A stretch of DNA of 33,167 nucleotides from CAZHMN01 sp964533705 (GTDB lineage: Bacteria > Electryoneota > B3-LCP). The notes under the pieces were generated by a model. That model saw only the letters and a program-made list of their open reading frames with translations, was not told the origin of the DNA and searched no databases. The DNA is taken from positions 1 to 33,167 of the forward strand of contig CAZHMN010000028.1 in assembly GCA_964533705.1 (NCBI GenBank), read 5' to 3'. Positions 23,833-32,444 of the stretch are shown in pieces; the first letter of the stretch is position 1; each line of letters starts with the position of its first letter. The position numbers and the translations under genes were made by a program.

Positions 23833-26800
23833 ATGATCAAGCCATCCCGCCTCTCGTTAAAGCCTTACGGCCTTCAGCGAAACGGAGCATTCGTCTACGC
23901 CGTCCTGGTTAACGCTATTTTGTGCGTCGCTTTGCTTTATGCGTCGCCACCTAATGCGCCTCAGGGGCCGAGTCCAGCCACTCGTAAGAGCCTTGCAGCC
24001 TACACTGTCGCTCGCCCCAATTTGCCCCCCCCTTCTTATGACGGTCTGAATTCGACGACCATTCCGGCTGGAGACGTTTACGGCACATGGACGAAGGAAG
24101 AATCCCCCTATCTCATCGAGGGCACCATCACCGTCCCGGAGGATAGCTCGTTAATCATCGAGGCTGGCGTGGAAATTATCTTCCAGGGGAACTACCAATT
24201 CATCGTAAACGGTAGGCTCGAGGCTGTAGGAACCGCAGATGATTCCATTCGCTTTACGGCTGCCAACTCACTGGAGGGTTGGGGCGGTCTCCGCATGATT
24301 TACCCTTCCGTCTCCTCCAAACTGGAATACTGCCAGTTCACCCTCGGATGGGCGCAGGGCGAGTGGCCTAACAACTGCGGCGGTGCCCTCTATATGGAGG
24401 GCTCCATTAATGCAGTCAAACACTGCTCCTTCATAGAAAACTGGGCCGACTTACTCGGTGGAGCAGTCTTCCTCTGGGGTGCCACTCCGGAATTCTCATA
24501 CAACCTTTTTTCAAAAAACAAAGCCGGTAGCGGTGATGGACACGCCATATATATGGGTGAAAACGAAGAGTTGGTTCTGAACCATCTCACTGTGGCCGGA
24601 AATGATTTGACACCAGGTTATGGCATAACGGTTGCTAATGGCGACTTCCTGGTAATGAAAAATTCCATCCTCAAAGATTCTTCCGATTTCGACTTCATCC
24701 CCGGCGACATCACCTATAGCTGCATCTTCGATGAAGACTCCGACACGCTAAACTTTATGGGAACCGGAAACATTAACAGCGATCCAAAATTTATCGATCC
24801 CGATAACCTCGACTATCACCTGGAATTAAACAGCCCCTGCGTTGATGCCGCTTCGCCCAATTCACCCTATTCCAACGAACCCGAACCAAATGGCAACCGA
24901 GCCAACATGGGAGCTTACGGCAACAGTGCCTATGCAACCCAATCCAAACCTCTACTATCCTTCTCCGCTGATTCCTTGGTCGTTGACCCGGACACCGTAA
25001 ACTTCGGTTTACAAAAGGTTGATACTCCGGATACACTCAATCTCAACCTCAGCAACCTGGGACGCCAGACGATTGAAATCAGCGCACTTAACTTCAGCGA
25101 AACCCAGTTCAGCAGCAACTTCGACTCCATTGCCGATAGCACCACCGGGATGGTCCTCATCCCCCCGGATTCAACCGTCGCCATCGGGCTCATCTTCAAC
25201 CCCGCTACCGTGGATTCCGTCGAAGGCACGATGACGATCGAGGACAATGATCCAACCTCAGATCCGGTGGTCCCACTGTTCGGTATCGGCGTAAGACCGA
25301 TCATCAAGATTGAACCGATGACTTTCGTCTTCGACACCCTGGCTGTCGGTGAGGCGGAAACTCAACCGCTGTATATAACCAATATCGGTGAAAACAGCGG
25401 CGGAATCCTATCTCTACTCACCATCACGACGATCTACAATACAAATAATTTCCGCATTGAGGATCCCGAAGGCAATCGAGTTTTCAACGATACCATCCCC
25501 GTCGGGGATACGCTCTTCTATACGGCCGTCTTCGAACCACAGGATCAATTGACCTATAACGAGAGCCTGCAGATCGTAAACAACGCCGGCGACGTCTGGG
25601 TTCACATGAGCGGAACCGGTAGCCAACCCGTGGTACACCATGATCCGGATTCACTGGAATATGGCGTAACGGCCATCGGAGACACCGTCACGATGGAATT
25701 CGAAGTCTGGAATACGGGCCCGGCGCAGCTCCATTTAGCTGAATTCGAACTGTCAGATCCGGTTAATTACAGCTATGACTTCGACACCACGCAGGCCTAT
25801 ATCGCCAAAGACGACGCTGTCACCATCGCAGTCAGTTTTCATCCAACGCAAGCTGGAACCTATAACGATACCCTCACAATCCAGACGAATATGCCGGAGG
25901 GAGATGAGGTTATCGTCTACCTCTTCGGCACCGGCACAAGCCAGCAGAACTGGGTCATCAATGAAGTTAGCGGCGCATGGCTAAAAGCATCCTCTCCCTA
26001 CTTTGTCGTCGGGGATATCTATGTTCCGAGTGAAGAAACGCTCACCATCGAACCCGGCGTTGAAGTGAAGTTCGAAGGAAACTTTGAAATCTCAGTCTAC
26101 GGCACGCTGATAGCTAACGGAACCGAAGAGGATCCCATCGAATTTGCGACGATCAACGTAACGGATAGTACCTGGTCCGGAATCAGCTTCTACAGCGGCT
26201 CTTCCGAATCCGTCCTTAGCTACTGTATCTTGCATCGTGGCTCCGGTGAAGACGGAGGCGTCCTGCGTATCTATGGCGCATCCCCAACGATTGATAATTG
26301 TGACCTTTACGATAATGCTGCCACCCGTGGCGGTGCCCTGGCGCTCATGGCCTGGGCTGCTGCAGAAATCAATGACTGCAGGTTTCACCACAACTCCGCC
26401 ACTTCCGGCGGAGCGATATTCGGCGACTGGTACGCCCAATCAACCATAACGGAGTGCCAGATAGACTCCAACTCGGCCACCGACGGCGGCGGATTGTATC
26501 TGTCAGGAACCACCGGCCAGGTTGATCATTGCCAAATCTTCGGTAATACCGCCTCCCAAAAAGGCGGCGGATTCTTTATGGGAGACGGCGCGGTAACGGA
26601 ACTCTTTGAAAACGACATCCATAATAACAGCGCAATGGATGGAGCCGGAGGCGCCATTCTCTGGTCCAGTAAACCCTTCATCCATGACGTTAGAATATAC
26701 GCCAACACCGCATCCGCTAACGGCGGCGGATTCTTCATCCATGAAGGCTCCATCCCGGTCATCCTGAAATCCTTGATCGTCGAAAACAGCGCTGTGGAAG

Positions 26801-28155
26801 GGCGAGCGATTTATACCCTCGCTTCCGGCTCACTGATAAACTATTGCACCCTCACCGCTGAAAGCGATGCCACGGAGGGCTGGCTATTCCGAGCTGGTGT
26901 GGGTGACCGGACCATGATCAGCAATTCCATCCTAGGCGAACCTTCCTGGGCTGAAGTAACTCACAGCGCCATCAAGAGTACCGAGTCCTTCCTGGCCATA
27001 ACCTATAGCGACATCCTGGACTCCATTGACGTAATTTATCCCGGTAATGGCAACGATAATGTAAATCCCGAATTCATCGGAAGCGGCAGCACTGTCGCCG
27101 AACGGTACCAACTGGCTGCCACTTCGCCGGTTCTGAATCATTCTGAAAGCGGAGACGAAATCGGCTTTACCGGCGGCAGCTCATCACTCACCTGGGCCGT
27201 CACGCTGGCTTTGCTGCAAAATCCCGCTCAGTACAGCAGCCTGCATTTCGTACTGACCTCCACGATTCCGCTCATGTCAGCACCCTACGTGTACATTGAA
27301 CAGGATCGCCCCGACACGGTGGAGTACTCGCCGGTTGACAGCTCCTACATGACGCAGATCGCGCCGATGATCTACAGTCTGCCCTACTATCAAGATGACG
27401 TGGATTACCCCTCCAGGGCAACTTTCAGCTTCACCAACACCTTCGGGAATGACACCACTTTCGTTCAGGATTTCATAGCCTCGAATTTGACCAGTGATGG
27501 CGGATTGATCACCTTTGGACAACTGATCACGGTATCGGGACGCTCGGCCTCCGGTTCGGGCCTCTGGTATCTCTCTCCGGAGTATTATTGTGAACCCAAA
27601 CCCGTTGATCCGGAATTGCTGGCGATCGGACAAGCCTACCAGGTGCTCGCCCCCGGATTGGAACTCGCCGAAGGTCGGGTGGAATTCGCCCTGAACGATC
27701 AAATTCTGGGAACCTATTCCCCCGAAGGTTGCGGCATAGCCTACTGGAACGAAGATTCCTGGGAAGTCCTGCCATCGTATCTCTCCAGTGATAAAAGTAT
27801 GGTGTGGGCTCCTCTGGAGCAGTCTGGTTCATATAGACTGGTCTGGGGCGAAGGTACCAATACTGTAATGCTTCCTTCTGAATTGACGTTGGCGCAAAAC
27901 TATCCCAATCCCTTCAATCCTGAGACTGTAATCGAATTTGCGCTGCCGGAATACGGTCGGGTGAAACTGGAAGTCTTCAACACCATGGGACGGAAGGTCA
28001 TCACCCTGCTGGATAAAGCAGCCGACCCGGGCTACCACCAAGTACGATGGGGCGGAGTAAACGGACAAGGGGCATCCGTTGCCAGCGGTATATACTTCTA
28101 CCGTCTGCAGGTCGGAAGCCAGGTCATGACTAAGAAAATGATTCTACTGCGTTAA
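23833..28155 (+). CDS. 1440-residue beta-helix / SPD-2-HYDIN / beta-helix surface protein with T9SS-type sorting domain
   Basis: The order of parts is: hydrophobic signal (about 20-38); first capping module and beta-helix (about 75-360); three SPD-2/HYDIN-type Ig domains (about 380-700, for example 'VNFGLQKVDTPDTLNLNLSN', 'FVFDTLAVGEAETQPLYITN' and 'LEYGVTAIGDTVTMEFEVWN'); a second capping module and beta-helix (about 705-1090) with repeated SGGAIF, DGGGLYL and KGGGFFM coils; an unrecognised beta-rich stretch (about 1115-1340); and a textbook type A sorting domain from about 1346 ('LAQNYPNPFNPETVIEFALP', 'LEVFNTMGRKV', 'ASGIYFYRLQVG', end KKMILLR). It would be exported and displayed on the surface or released. 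The SGG/DGG-rich second helix resembles the Pmp-like and polymorphic outer-membrane repeat style. It follows the previous gene by 37 bases with GGAG before the ATG. Confidence 0.9.
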   Translation: MIKPSRLSLKPYGLQRNGAFVYAVLVNAILCVALLYASPPNAPQGPSPATRKSLAAYTVARPNLPPPSYDGLNSTTIPAGDVYGTWTKEESPYLIEGTITVPEDSSLIIEAGVEIIFQGNYQFIVNGRLEAVGTADDSIRFTAANSLEGWGGLRMIYPSVSSKLEYCQFTLGWAQGEWPNNCGGALYMEGSINAVKHCSFIENWADLLGGAVFLWGATPEFSYNLFSKNKAGSGDGHAIYMGENEELVLNHLTVAGNDLTPGYGITVANGDFLVMKNSILKDSSDFDFIPGDITYSCIFDEDSDTLNFMGTGNINSDPKFIDPDNLDYHLELNSPCVDAASPNSPYSNEPEPNGNRANMGAYGNSAYATQSKPLLSFSADSLVVDPDTVNFGLQKVDTPDTLNLNLSNLGRQTIEISALNFSETQFSSNFDSIADSTTGMVLIPPDSTVAIGLIFNPATVDSVEGTMTIEDNDPTSDPVVPLFGIGVRPIIKIEPMTFVFDTLAVGEAETQPLYITNIGENSGGILSLLTITTIYNTNNFRIEDPEGNRVFNDTIPVGDTLFYTAVFEPQDQLTYNESLQIVNNAGDVWVHMSGTGSQPVVHHDPDSLEYGVTAIGDTVTMEFEVWNTGPAQLHLAEFELSDPVNYSYDFDTTQAYIAKDDAVTIAVSFHPTQAGTYNDTLTIQTNMPEGDEVIVYLFGTGTSQQNWVINEVSGAWLKASSPYFVVGDIYVPSEETLTIEPGVEVKFEGNFEISVYGTLIANGTEEDPIEFATINVTDSTWSGISFYSGSSESVLSYCILHRGSGEDGGVLRIYGASPTIDNCDLYDNAATRGGALALMAWAAAEINDCRFHHNSATSGGAIFGDWYAQSTITECQIDSNSATDGGGLYLSGTTGQVDHCQIFGNTASQKGGGFFMGDGAVTELFENDIHNNSAMDGAGGAILWSSKPFIHDVRIYANTASANGGGFFIHEGSIPVILKSLIVENSAVEGRAIYTLASGSLINYCTLTAESDATEGWLFRAGVGDRTMISNSILGEPSWAEVTHSAIKSTESFLAITYSDILDSIDVIYPGNGNDNVNPEFIGSGSTVAERYQLAATSPVLNHSESGDEIGFTGGSSSLTWAVTLALLQNPAQYSSLHFVLTSTIPLMSAPYVYIEQDRPDTVEYSPVDSSYMTQIAPMIYSLPYYQDDVDYPSRATFSFTNTFGNDTTFVQDFIASNLTSDGGLITFGQLITVSGRSASGSGLWYLSPEYYCEPKPVDPELLAIGQAYQVLAPGLELAEGRVEFALNDQILGTYSPEGCGIAYWNEDSWEVLPSYLSSDKSMVWAPLEQSGSYRLVWGEGTNTVMLPSELTLAQNYPNPFNPETVIEFALPEYGRVKLEVFNTMGRKVITLLDKAADPGYHQVRWGGVNGQGASVASGIYFYRLQVGSQVMTKKMILLR

Positions 28156-28184
28156 CCTGAGGACATAATCAGGAGCACTTTTAT

Positions 28185-28922
28185 ATGAAACGCTGGACCA
28201 CATTTCTGCTGTTTCTCGCCGCCATAGGGCTGATCGGGCTGAACGGGTGCGAGGACGATGGAACCACCGGCCCGTCAATGCCCACGACGACCGAGGAATG
28301 GATCGCGCTGGGCTGGTCTCAATACCAGGTCGAGGACTGGGATGGATGCAGTGATTCCTTCGATGAAGCTTACACACTCGCCAATGCTGATTACTGGGAG
28401 GCCTGGGAAGACTCCAGCTATGCAGCACAGACGGGTGACCAAGAGCTTCTCGAGGACGCTATGGCGAGATTGGCGCTTAACCTCGATTACATGAAACAGA
28501 TCCTGACCGGATTTGGATGGCTCATCATCGCCGTTGACGTTCCCGAGCAGGGAACCTACGTCTTCTCTGAAGCCTTAGACATTGACCCGGATTATACCGA
28601 CGCTCTGGCGGGATATGCTATCCTGCTCCAGACGATCGAATCATGGGAACAGTCCAATCAGAAGGTCGCGGCCCTGCTGGCGGTTGATCCGAACTGGGTC
28701 TTCCAATACAACACCGAAATCGACTATCTGGATCTGCGACTGATATATGCCGAAAACTATTACTTCACCGCGGAATTCGAACTGAGCCTTCAGGAGGCGT
28801 TGGCGATAAACGATATCATCGGCTACCAACCCGGGCTGAGCGCCGACGACTTCAATTTGGCCACCATAGAAGGGCGAACTGCACTGATCACTCTAATTGA
28901 TGAGCTGGATGATCTGATTTAA
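28185..28922 (+). CDS. Small TPR-like lipoprotein
   Basis: A lipoprotein signal ends in GLIGLNGC (Cys22), followed by a short linker (EDDGTTGPSMPTT). Residues about 36-180 are helical, with TPR-like units: 'WIALGWSQYQVEDWDGCSDS' followed by FDEAYTL, and 'YVFSEALDIDPDYTDALAGY' followed by AILLQT. The repeats are imperfect. The 245-residue size is small for a SusD-type protein (about 500), but SusD also contains TPR units and also sits next to a TonB-dependent receptor, so a ligand-capturing or scaffold partner role is possible; this is inference. AGGAG lies ten bases before the ATG. It is 29 bases from the previous gene and 36 from the next, so co-transcription is very likely. Confidence 0.8.
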   Translation: MKRWTTFLLFLAAIGLIGLNGCEDDGTTGPSMPTTTEEWIALGWSQYQVEDWDGCSDSFDEAYTLANADYWEAWEDSSYAAQTGDQELLEDAMARLALNLDYMKQILTGFGWLIIAVDVPEQGTYVFSEALDIDPDYTDALAGYAILLQTIESWEQSNQKVAALLAVDPNWVFQYNTEIDYLDLRLIYAENYYFTAEFELSLQEALAINDIIGYQPGLSADDFNLATIEGRTALITLIDELDDLI

Positions 28923-28958
28923 TCGAACAGGGTCCACGGATCACAGGAGCTAACAACC

Positions 28959-29978
28959 ATGCGAAAACTAACCATCTTAACCCTGGTCACCACCTTAATT
29001 CTTCTCCCCGGACTGTGCTGGGGCCAAGCCAAAGTTGGTACTTCAGGAGTGCAATTTCTGAAGGTCGGTGTCAGTGCCCGGGCTATGGGTATGGCGGAAG
29101 CTTTTCTCGGTGTGGCGGATGACGCCTCGGCATTATACTACAATCCCGGCGGTCTGCTGCAATTGGAACGCCCCGATCATATCCTCACCCACATCTCTTA
29201 TCCAGCGGGAATCGCTTTCGAATACCTCGGTTCGGCCTGGCCGGTGCCACGATTAAACGCCGCCGTCGGATTTCAGGTCACCTTCCTGCACACCGACGAG
29301 ATGGACGAAACCACACCCGAAATGCCCTACGGAACCGGTCGTACCTTCACAGCCTCGGATTTGGCTGCCGGTGTAAGCTATGCCCAACAACTCACCGATA
29401 AGTTCTCCGTCGGAGGAACCGTCAAATACATCGAGGAACGTCTTGCGGACGAAAAAGCCATAGGCGTCGCTTTCGACATCGGAACCTTCTACGACACCGG
29501 CTGGAAAAGCATCATCATCTCCATGGCCATCACCAATTTCGGGCCGGATATGGACTTCGTGGATTCCCCCTTCCCCATGCCGATGAATTTCAAATTCGGC
29601 GGTTCGATGCGAGTCCTTCAGGCCTATCCACATGAACTGATCCTGGCCGTGGAAGGCTGGCATCCCAATGATAATTTAGAGCAATTCAACCTCGGCCTGG
29701 AATACGGATTTATGGATATGGGCTTCCTCCGAGTCGGCAAAAAAATCAACGGCTTTAAACGTTATAGCTGGGATGAATATCTCGAAGATAACGATAAAGA
29801 CCCCTATGTCGAATATCCCGTCATCAACGAAGACGGCGCCATCTCCACAGATGGATTATGCCTGGGTGCGGGGTTGAAACTCAACCTCCCCACCATTGAT
29901 CTGCGCATCGATTACGCTTTTACCAAAATTGATAAACTGGGATCAATGTCCTTCTTTACGCTCGGGATAACCATGTAG
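28959..29978 (+). CDS. PorV/PorQ-family outer-membrane protein
   Basis: After a signal peptide (about 1-23) the protein begins with the family signature: 'AKVGTSGVQFLKVGVSARAM' followed by 'GMAEAFLGVADDASALYYNP' and GGL. This form (FLKxGxxARAxGMxxAFxxxADDxSAxYxNPxGL) is typical of PorV/PorQ-like, FadL-related barrels. In Bacteroidota, PorV carries cargo from the translocon to the attachment complex of the type IX system, in the outer membrane. The remaining 280 residues have barrel-like strands ending FFTLGITM. The length of 339 residues is close to the family size. Its position inside the same run as two sorting-domain proteins suggests that it serves as their carrier, but similar genes also occur without cargo. 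Other T9SS genes are absent from the window. Confidence 0.85.
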   Translation: MRKLTILTLVTTLILLPGLCWGQAKVGTSGVQFLKVGVSARAMGMAEAFLGVADDASALYYNPGGLLQLERPDHILTHISYPAGIAFEYLGSAWPVPRLNAAVGFQVTFLHTDEMDETTPEMPYGTGRTFTASDLAAGVSYAQQLTDKFSVGGTVKYIEERLADEKAIGVAFDIGTFYDTGWKSIIISMAITNFGPDMDFVDSPFPMPMNFKFGGSMRVLQAYPHELILAVEGWHPNDNLEQFNLGLEYGFMDMGFLRVGKKINGFKRYSWDEYLEDNDKDPYVEYPVINEDGAISTDGLCLGAGLKLNLPTIDLRIDYAFTKIDKLGSMSFFTLGITM

Positions 29979-30058
29979 CCTCGAGTTCAGTAATAAGGCA
30001 TGCGCTTTAACTCTATACATGAGTTTATCAAAAATCCACCACCACGTGGGAGTTGAAG

Positions 30059-32389
30059 ATGTCAAGTAAGCACGTACAATTTGCAATCGGCTTCGGATTG
30101 GTACTGGTCATCGGCCTCGCCATCATACAAGGATGCGGCGAAATCACGGGTGATTTCCAGGTGAACCAGCCACCTACCGTAGAGATCGTCAATGTACCTG
30201 AAGACGCATACGGAGCAGACACAACCGACCACTTCGGTATGCCCTTCACCGTCTCCGCGCTTTACAAGCCCATCCCCATCCTTTCTATGGCGGGAACGAG
30301 CATGCTGCCGAATTCGGAGACGGTCTATGGACTTGACCCCTCCAATCCTTCGATCCGCTACGAATTCCAGCCCGACGTGGACTACTATATGGCTTTTGAT
30401 ACCACCTGGACGGATACGCTGGAGAATGGAGCCCTGGTGGAAGTCAGCGCACAAGCGGCTCTGGTCGCAATTGACGGCGACATGGAGGTTGATAGTACTT
30501 ATTACATTGACTACTCCTTCATCGTCGAAAATTACTACATCTTCACCTACGCCCCCACAGTCCATTGGGTGGGCTATGACCCCGACGGATTCGTCGAATA
30601 CTATCGCTACGCGGACGTCATTGATCCTGAATTCATCGCCAACTTCCGCGATGATCCCGGGTATTTCTGGGAACACCAGCACGAGCTCACCTGGGTGGAC
30701 ACCGCCGCCATGTCGGCGCGAATCTACCTGTTGACTTCCGAAGGCGATACCACTGAACATCTCTTCTTCGTAAAAGCTGTGGATAACCTGAACGCCGAAA
30801 GCCAGAATCTGGTCTATAAAACTTTTTACAGATCCAACAATGCTCCGAATAACCCGCAAATCAAAACTCTCGAAGCGGCTGAAACGGAATACGCTCTGAA
30901 CTACGTCGTTGAAGACACGCTCTTCTGCCTTGACGAAATAACGCCCCTCTGGCAGGGGATTTCCTTCAACTGGCGCGGCGACGATCCCGACGACAAAGAG
31001 CTCTATCAGATCCCCTTAGAATTCTCATATTACTTGATCAAAACCCCGGGAGATACCATCTGGTCCTGGAGTAATCCCGATTGGACGGAGATATCACAAA
31101 TTCAAATATTCGGCCTTGAAACCGGTTCCTACACGTTTTCAGTCTGGGTCAGGGATGACGGCTACACCTTAAGCGACGAACCGGCCACCATTACCTTCAA
31201 GGTCGTCAAACCAACTTTCGAACACCACATTCTGGTGGTGGATGAAACAGCAAACAGCGGCGTCTGGCAAGCTCCCGGCGATAGCATCGCTGCCTTCTAT
31301 GAGAACATATTGTATAACCTGGAAGGCCAGCTCGACAACGACAACTACGTTATGGACGGCATTGACGTGCGCTTCCTCGACAATTCGGATATTAGCCCAG
31401 CAGTATCTGCCAGCCCTATTCCCTACTCCTTGATCGGCCAATACAAAATGGTGCTAATCTATGACGATGATCACGGCCAGGCCCCTGAAGGATATCGCAA
31501 CAATAGAAATGAGGTCCTCGCAGACTACCTGGACGTGGGCGGCAGAGTCTGGTTCACGGGCCGCATGGTGCTGGTGGGATCCTTCGGTTATTCAGATGGA
31601 GACGTTGCCATTGCCGGAACTGACTTCCTGGGAACCTATATGCAATTACAGACGGGTTTCGGAGGAAAACTTGAGAAAGTGATGACCGGCGATCAGAGTA
31701 TCGAATTTATCGGTGCGGTTCCCGTCCTTGAAGGATATCCACAGCTCCAGGTTGATACCAGCCATGTAAAAATGATATCCAATAATCCCTTTATGTCTCA
31801 ACCGAATCTAATGATGGATGTCGATTGGTTCACCCGCTCTGAAGACGCCGTCACGCTCTATTCCTTCAACTCGATCACAGCGGATACTGTGGCAACCAGT
31901 CCCTATGTATACGGCGAGGACTCACAGGTCGCGGCAGGTGCGACGCCGACCCAATGCGTTATCTATCCCAATAATACCGGCCTGCTCGCTGTTTACCGTG
32001 TAGCCAAGATCGTTGAAATAACCCCAACCGACACCATCACCATCGAAGCTCAGGTAACCAATTTCACCGCCACTGAAATTCGGGTGACCTATCCCTACGG
32101 TCAGCCATGGAGCAATTCCGACGTCCTGTTAGTGGATTACAAGTACGATCCCATTTCTGAAATGCACCTGAAACCTGTCGCGGTTCGATATGAAGCTCAA
32201 CCGAGAGTCTTAAACCAGATTGAGATTCAGGGTGAAACCTTTACCTACTATACCTACGAGCTGGGGTATCGAACTGCCATCTTCGGATTCCCGCTTTACT
32301 TCATCAATAACGACAACGGTGAAGTCGAAGAAATATTCCGCGAGATGCTCAACTGGTTCTTCTACCCGACAATCCATTGGTCTATCTAA
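30059..32389 (+). CDS. Large lipoprotein with Ig-like and Rossmann-like parts, unknown function
   Basis: The signal ends in GLAIIQGC (Cys26), so it is lipid-anchored. Residues about 30-385 are beta-rich and include segments like 'APTVHWVGYDPDGFVEYYRY', 'GISFNWRGDDPDD' and 'TGSYTFSVWVRDDGYTLSDE', which resemble PKD/cadherin-like or FnIII-like surface domains. From about residue 388 an alpha/beta domain begins (HHILVVDET ... YKMVLIYDDDHGQ ... NEVLADYLDVGGRVWFTGR), which looks like the glutamine-amidotransferase-like or DUF4350-like Rossmann fold seen in secreted proteins; no catalytic Cys is visible at the usual place. The C terminus is again beta-rich. ATG at 30059 is chosen for TGGGAG six bases upstream, giving 776 residues; a TTG at 30053 is also in frame. 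It is the last complete gene of the run. Confidence 0.78.
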   Translation: MSSKHVQFAIGFGLVLVIGLAIIQGCGEITGDFQVNQPPTVEIVNVPEDAYGADTTDHFGMPFTVSALYKPIPILSMAGTSMLPNSETVYGLDPSNPSIRYEFQPDVDYYMAFDTTWTDTLENGALVEVSAQAALVAIDGDMEVDSTYYIDYSFIVENYYIFTYAPTVHWVGYDPDGFVEYYRYADVIDPEFIANFRDDPGYFWEHQHELTWVDTAAMSARIYLLTSEGDTTEHLFFVKAVDNLNAESQNLVYKTFYRSNNAPNNPQIKTLEAAETEYALNYVVEDTLFCLDEITPLWQGISFNWRGDDPDDKELYQIPLEFSYYLIKTPGDTIWSWSNPDWTEISQIQIFGLETGSYTFSVWVRDDGYTLSDEPATITFKVVKPTFEHHILVVDETANSGVWQAPGDSIAAFYENILYNLEGQLDNDNYVMDGIDVRFLDNSDISPAVSASPIPYSLIGQYKMVLIYDDDHGQAPEGYRNNRNEVLADYLDVGGRVWFTGRMVLVGSFGYSDGDVAIAGTDFLGTYMQLQTGFGGKLEKVMTGDQSIEFIGAVPVLEGYPQLQVDTSHVKMISNNPFMSQPNLMMDVDWFTRSEDAVTLYSFNSITADTVATSPYVYGEDSQVAAGATPTQCVIYPNNTGLLAVYRVAKIVEITPTDTITIEAQVTNFTATEIRVTYPYGQPWSNSDVLLVDYKYDPISEMHLKPVAVRYEAQPRVLNQIEIQGETFTYYTYELGYRTAIFGFPLYFINNDNGEVEEIFREMLNWFFYPTIHWSI

Positions 32390-32410
32390 CGAGGAACAAG
32401 ACGCCTGATC

Positions 32411-32444
32411 GAGGCCGGATGAATTTCCGGCCTCTTTTGATTTT
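32411..32444 (+). terminator. Intrinsic terminator after the surface operon, overlapping the next start codon
   Basis: GAGGCCGGA (32411-32419) and TCCGGCCTC (32426-32434) form a perfect 9-bp stem with a 6-base loop, followed by TTTTGATTTT. It lies 21 bases after the operon's last stop. The ATG of the next gene (32419-32421) is formed by the last stem base and the loop, and the GAGG that could serve as its ribosome-binding site is in the left arm. Confidence 0.8.
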
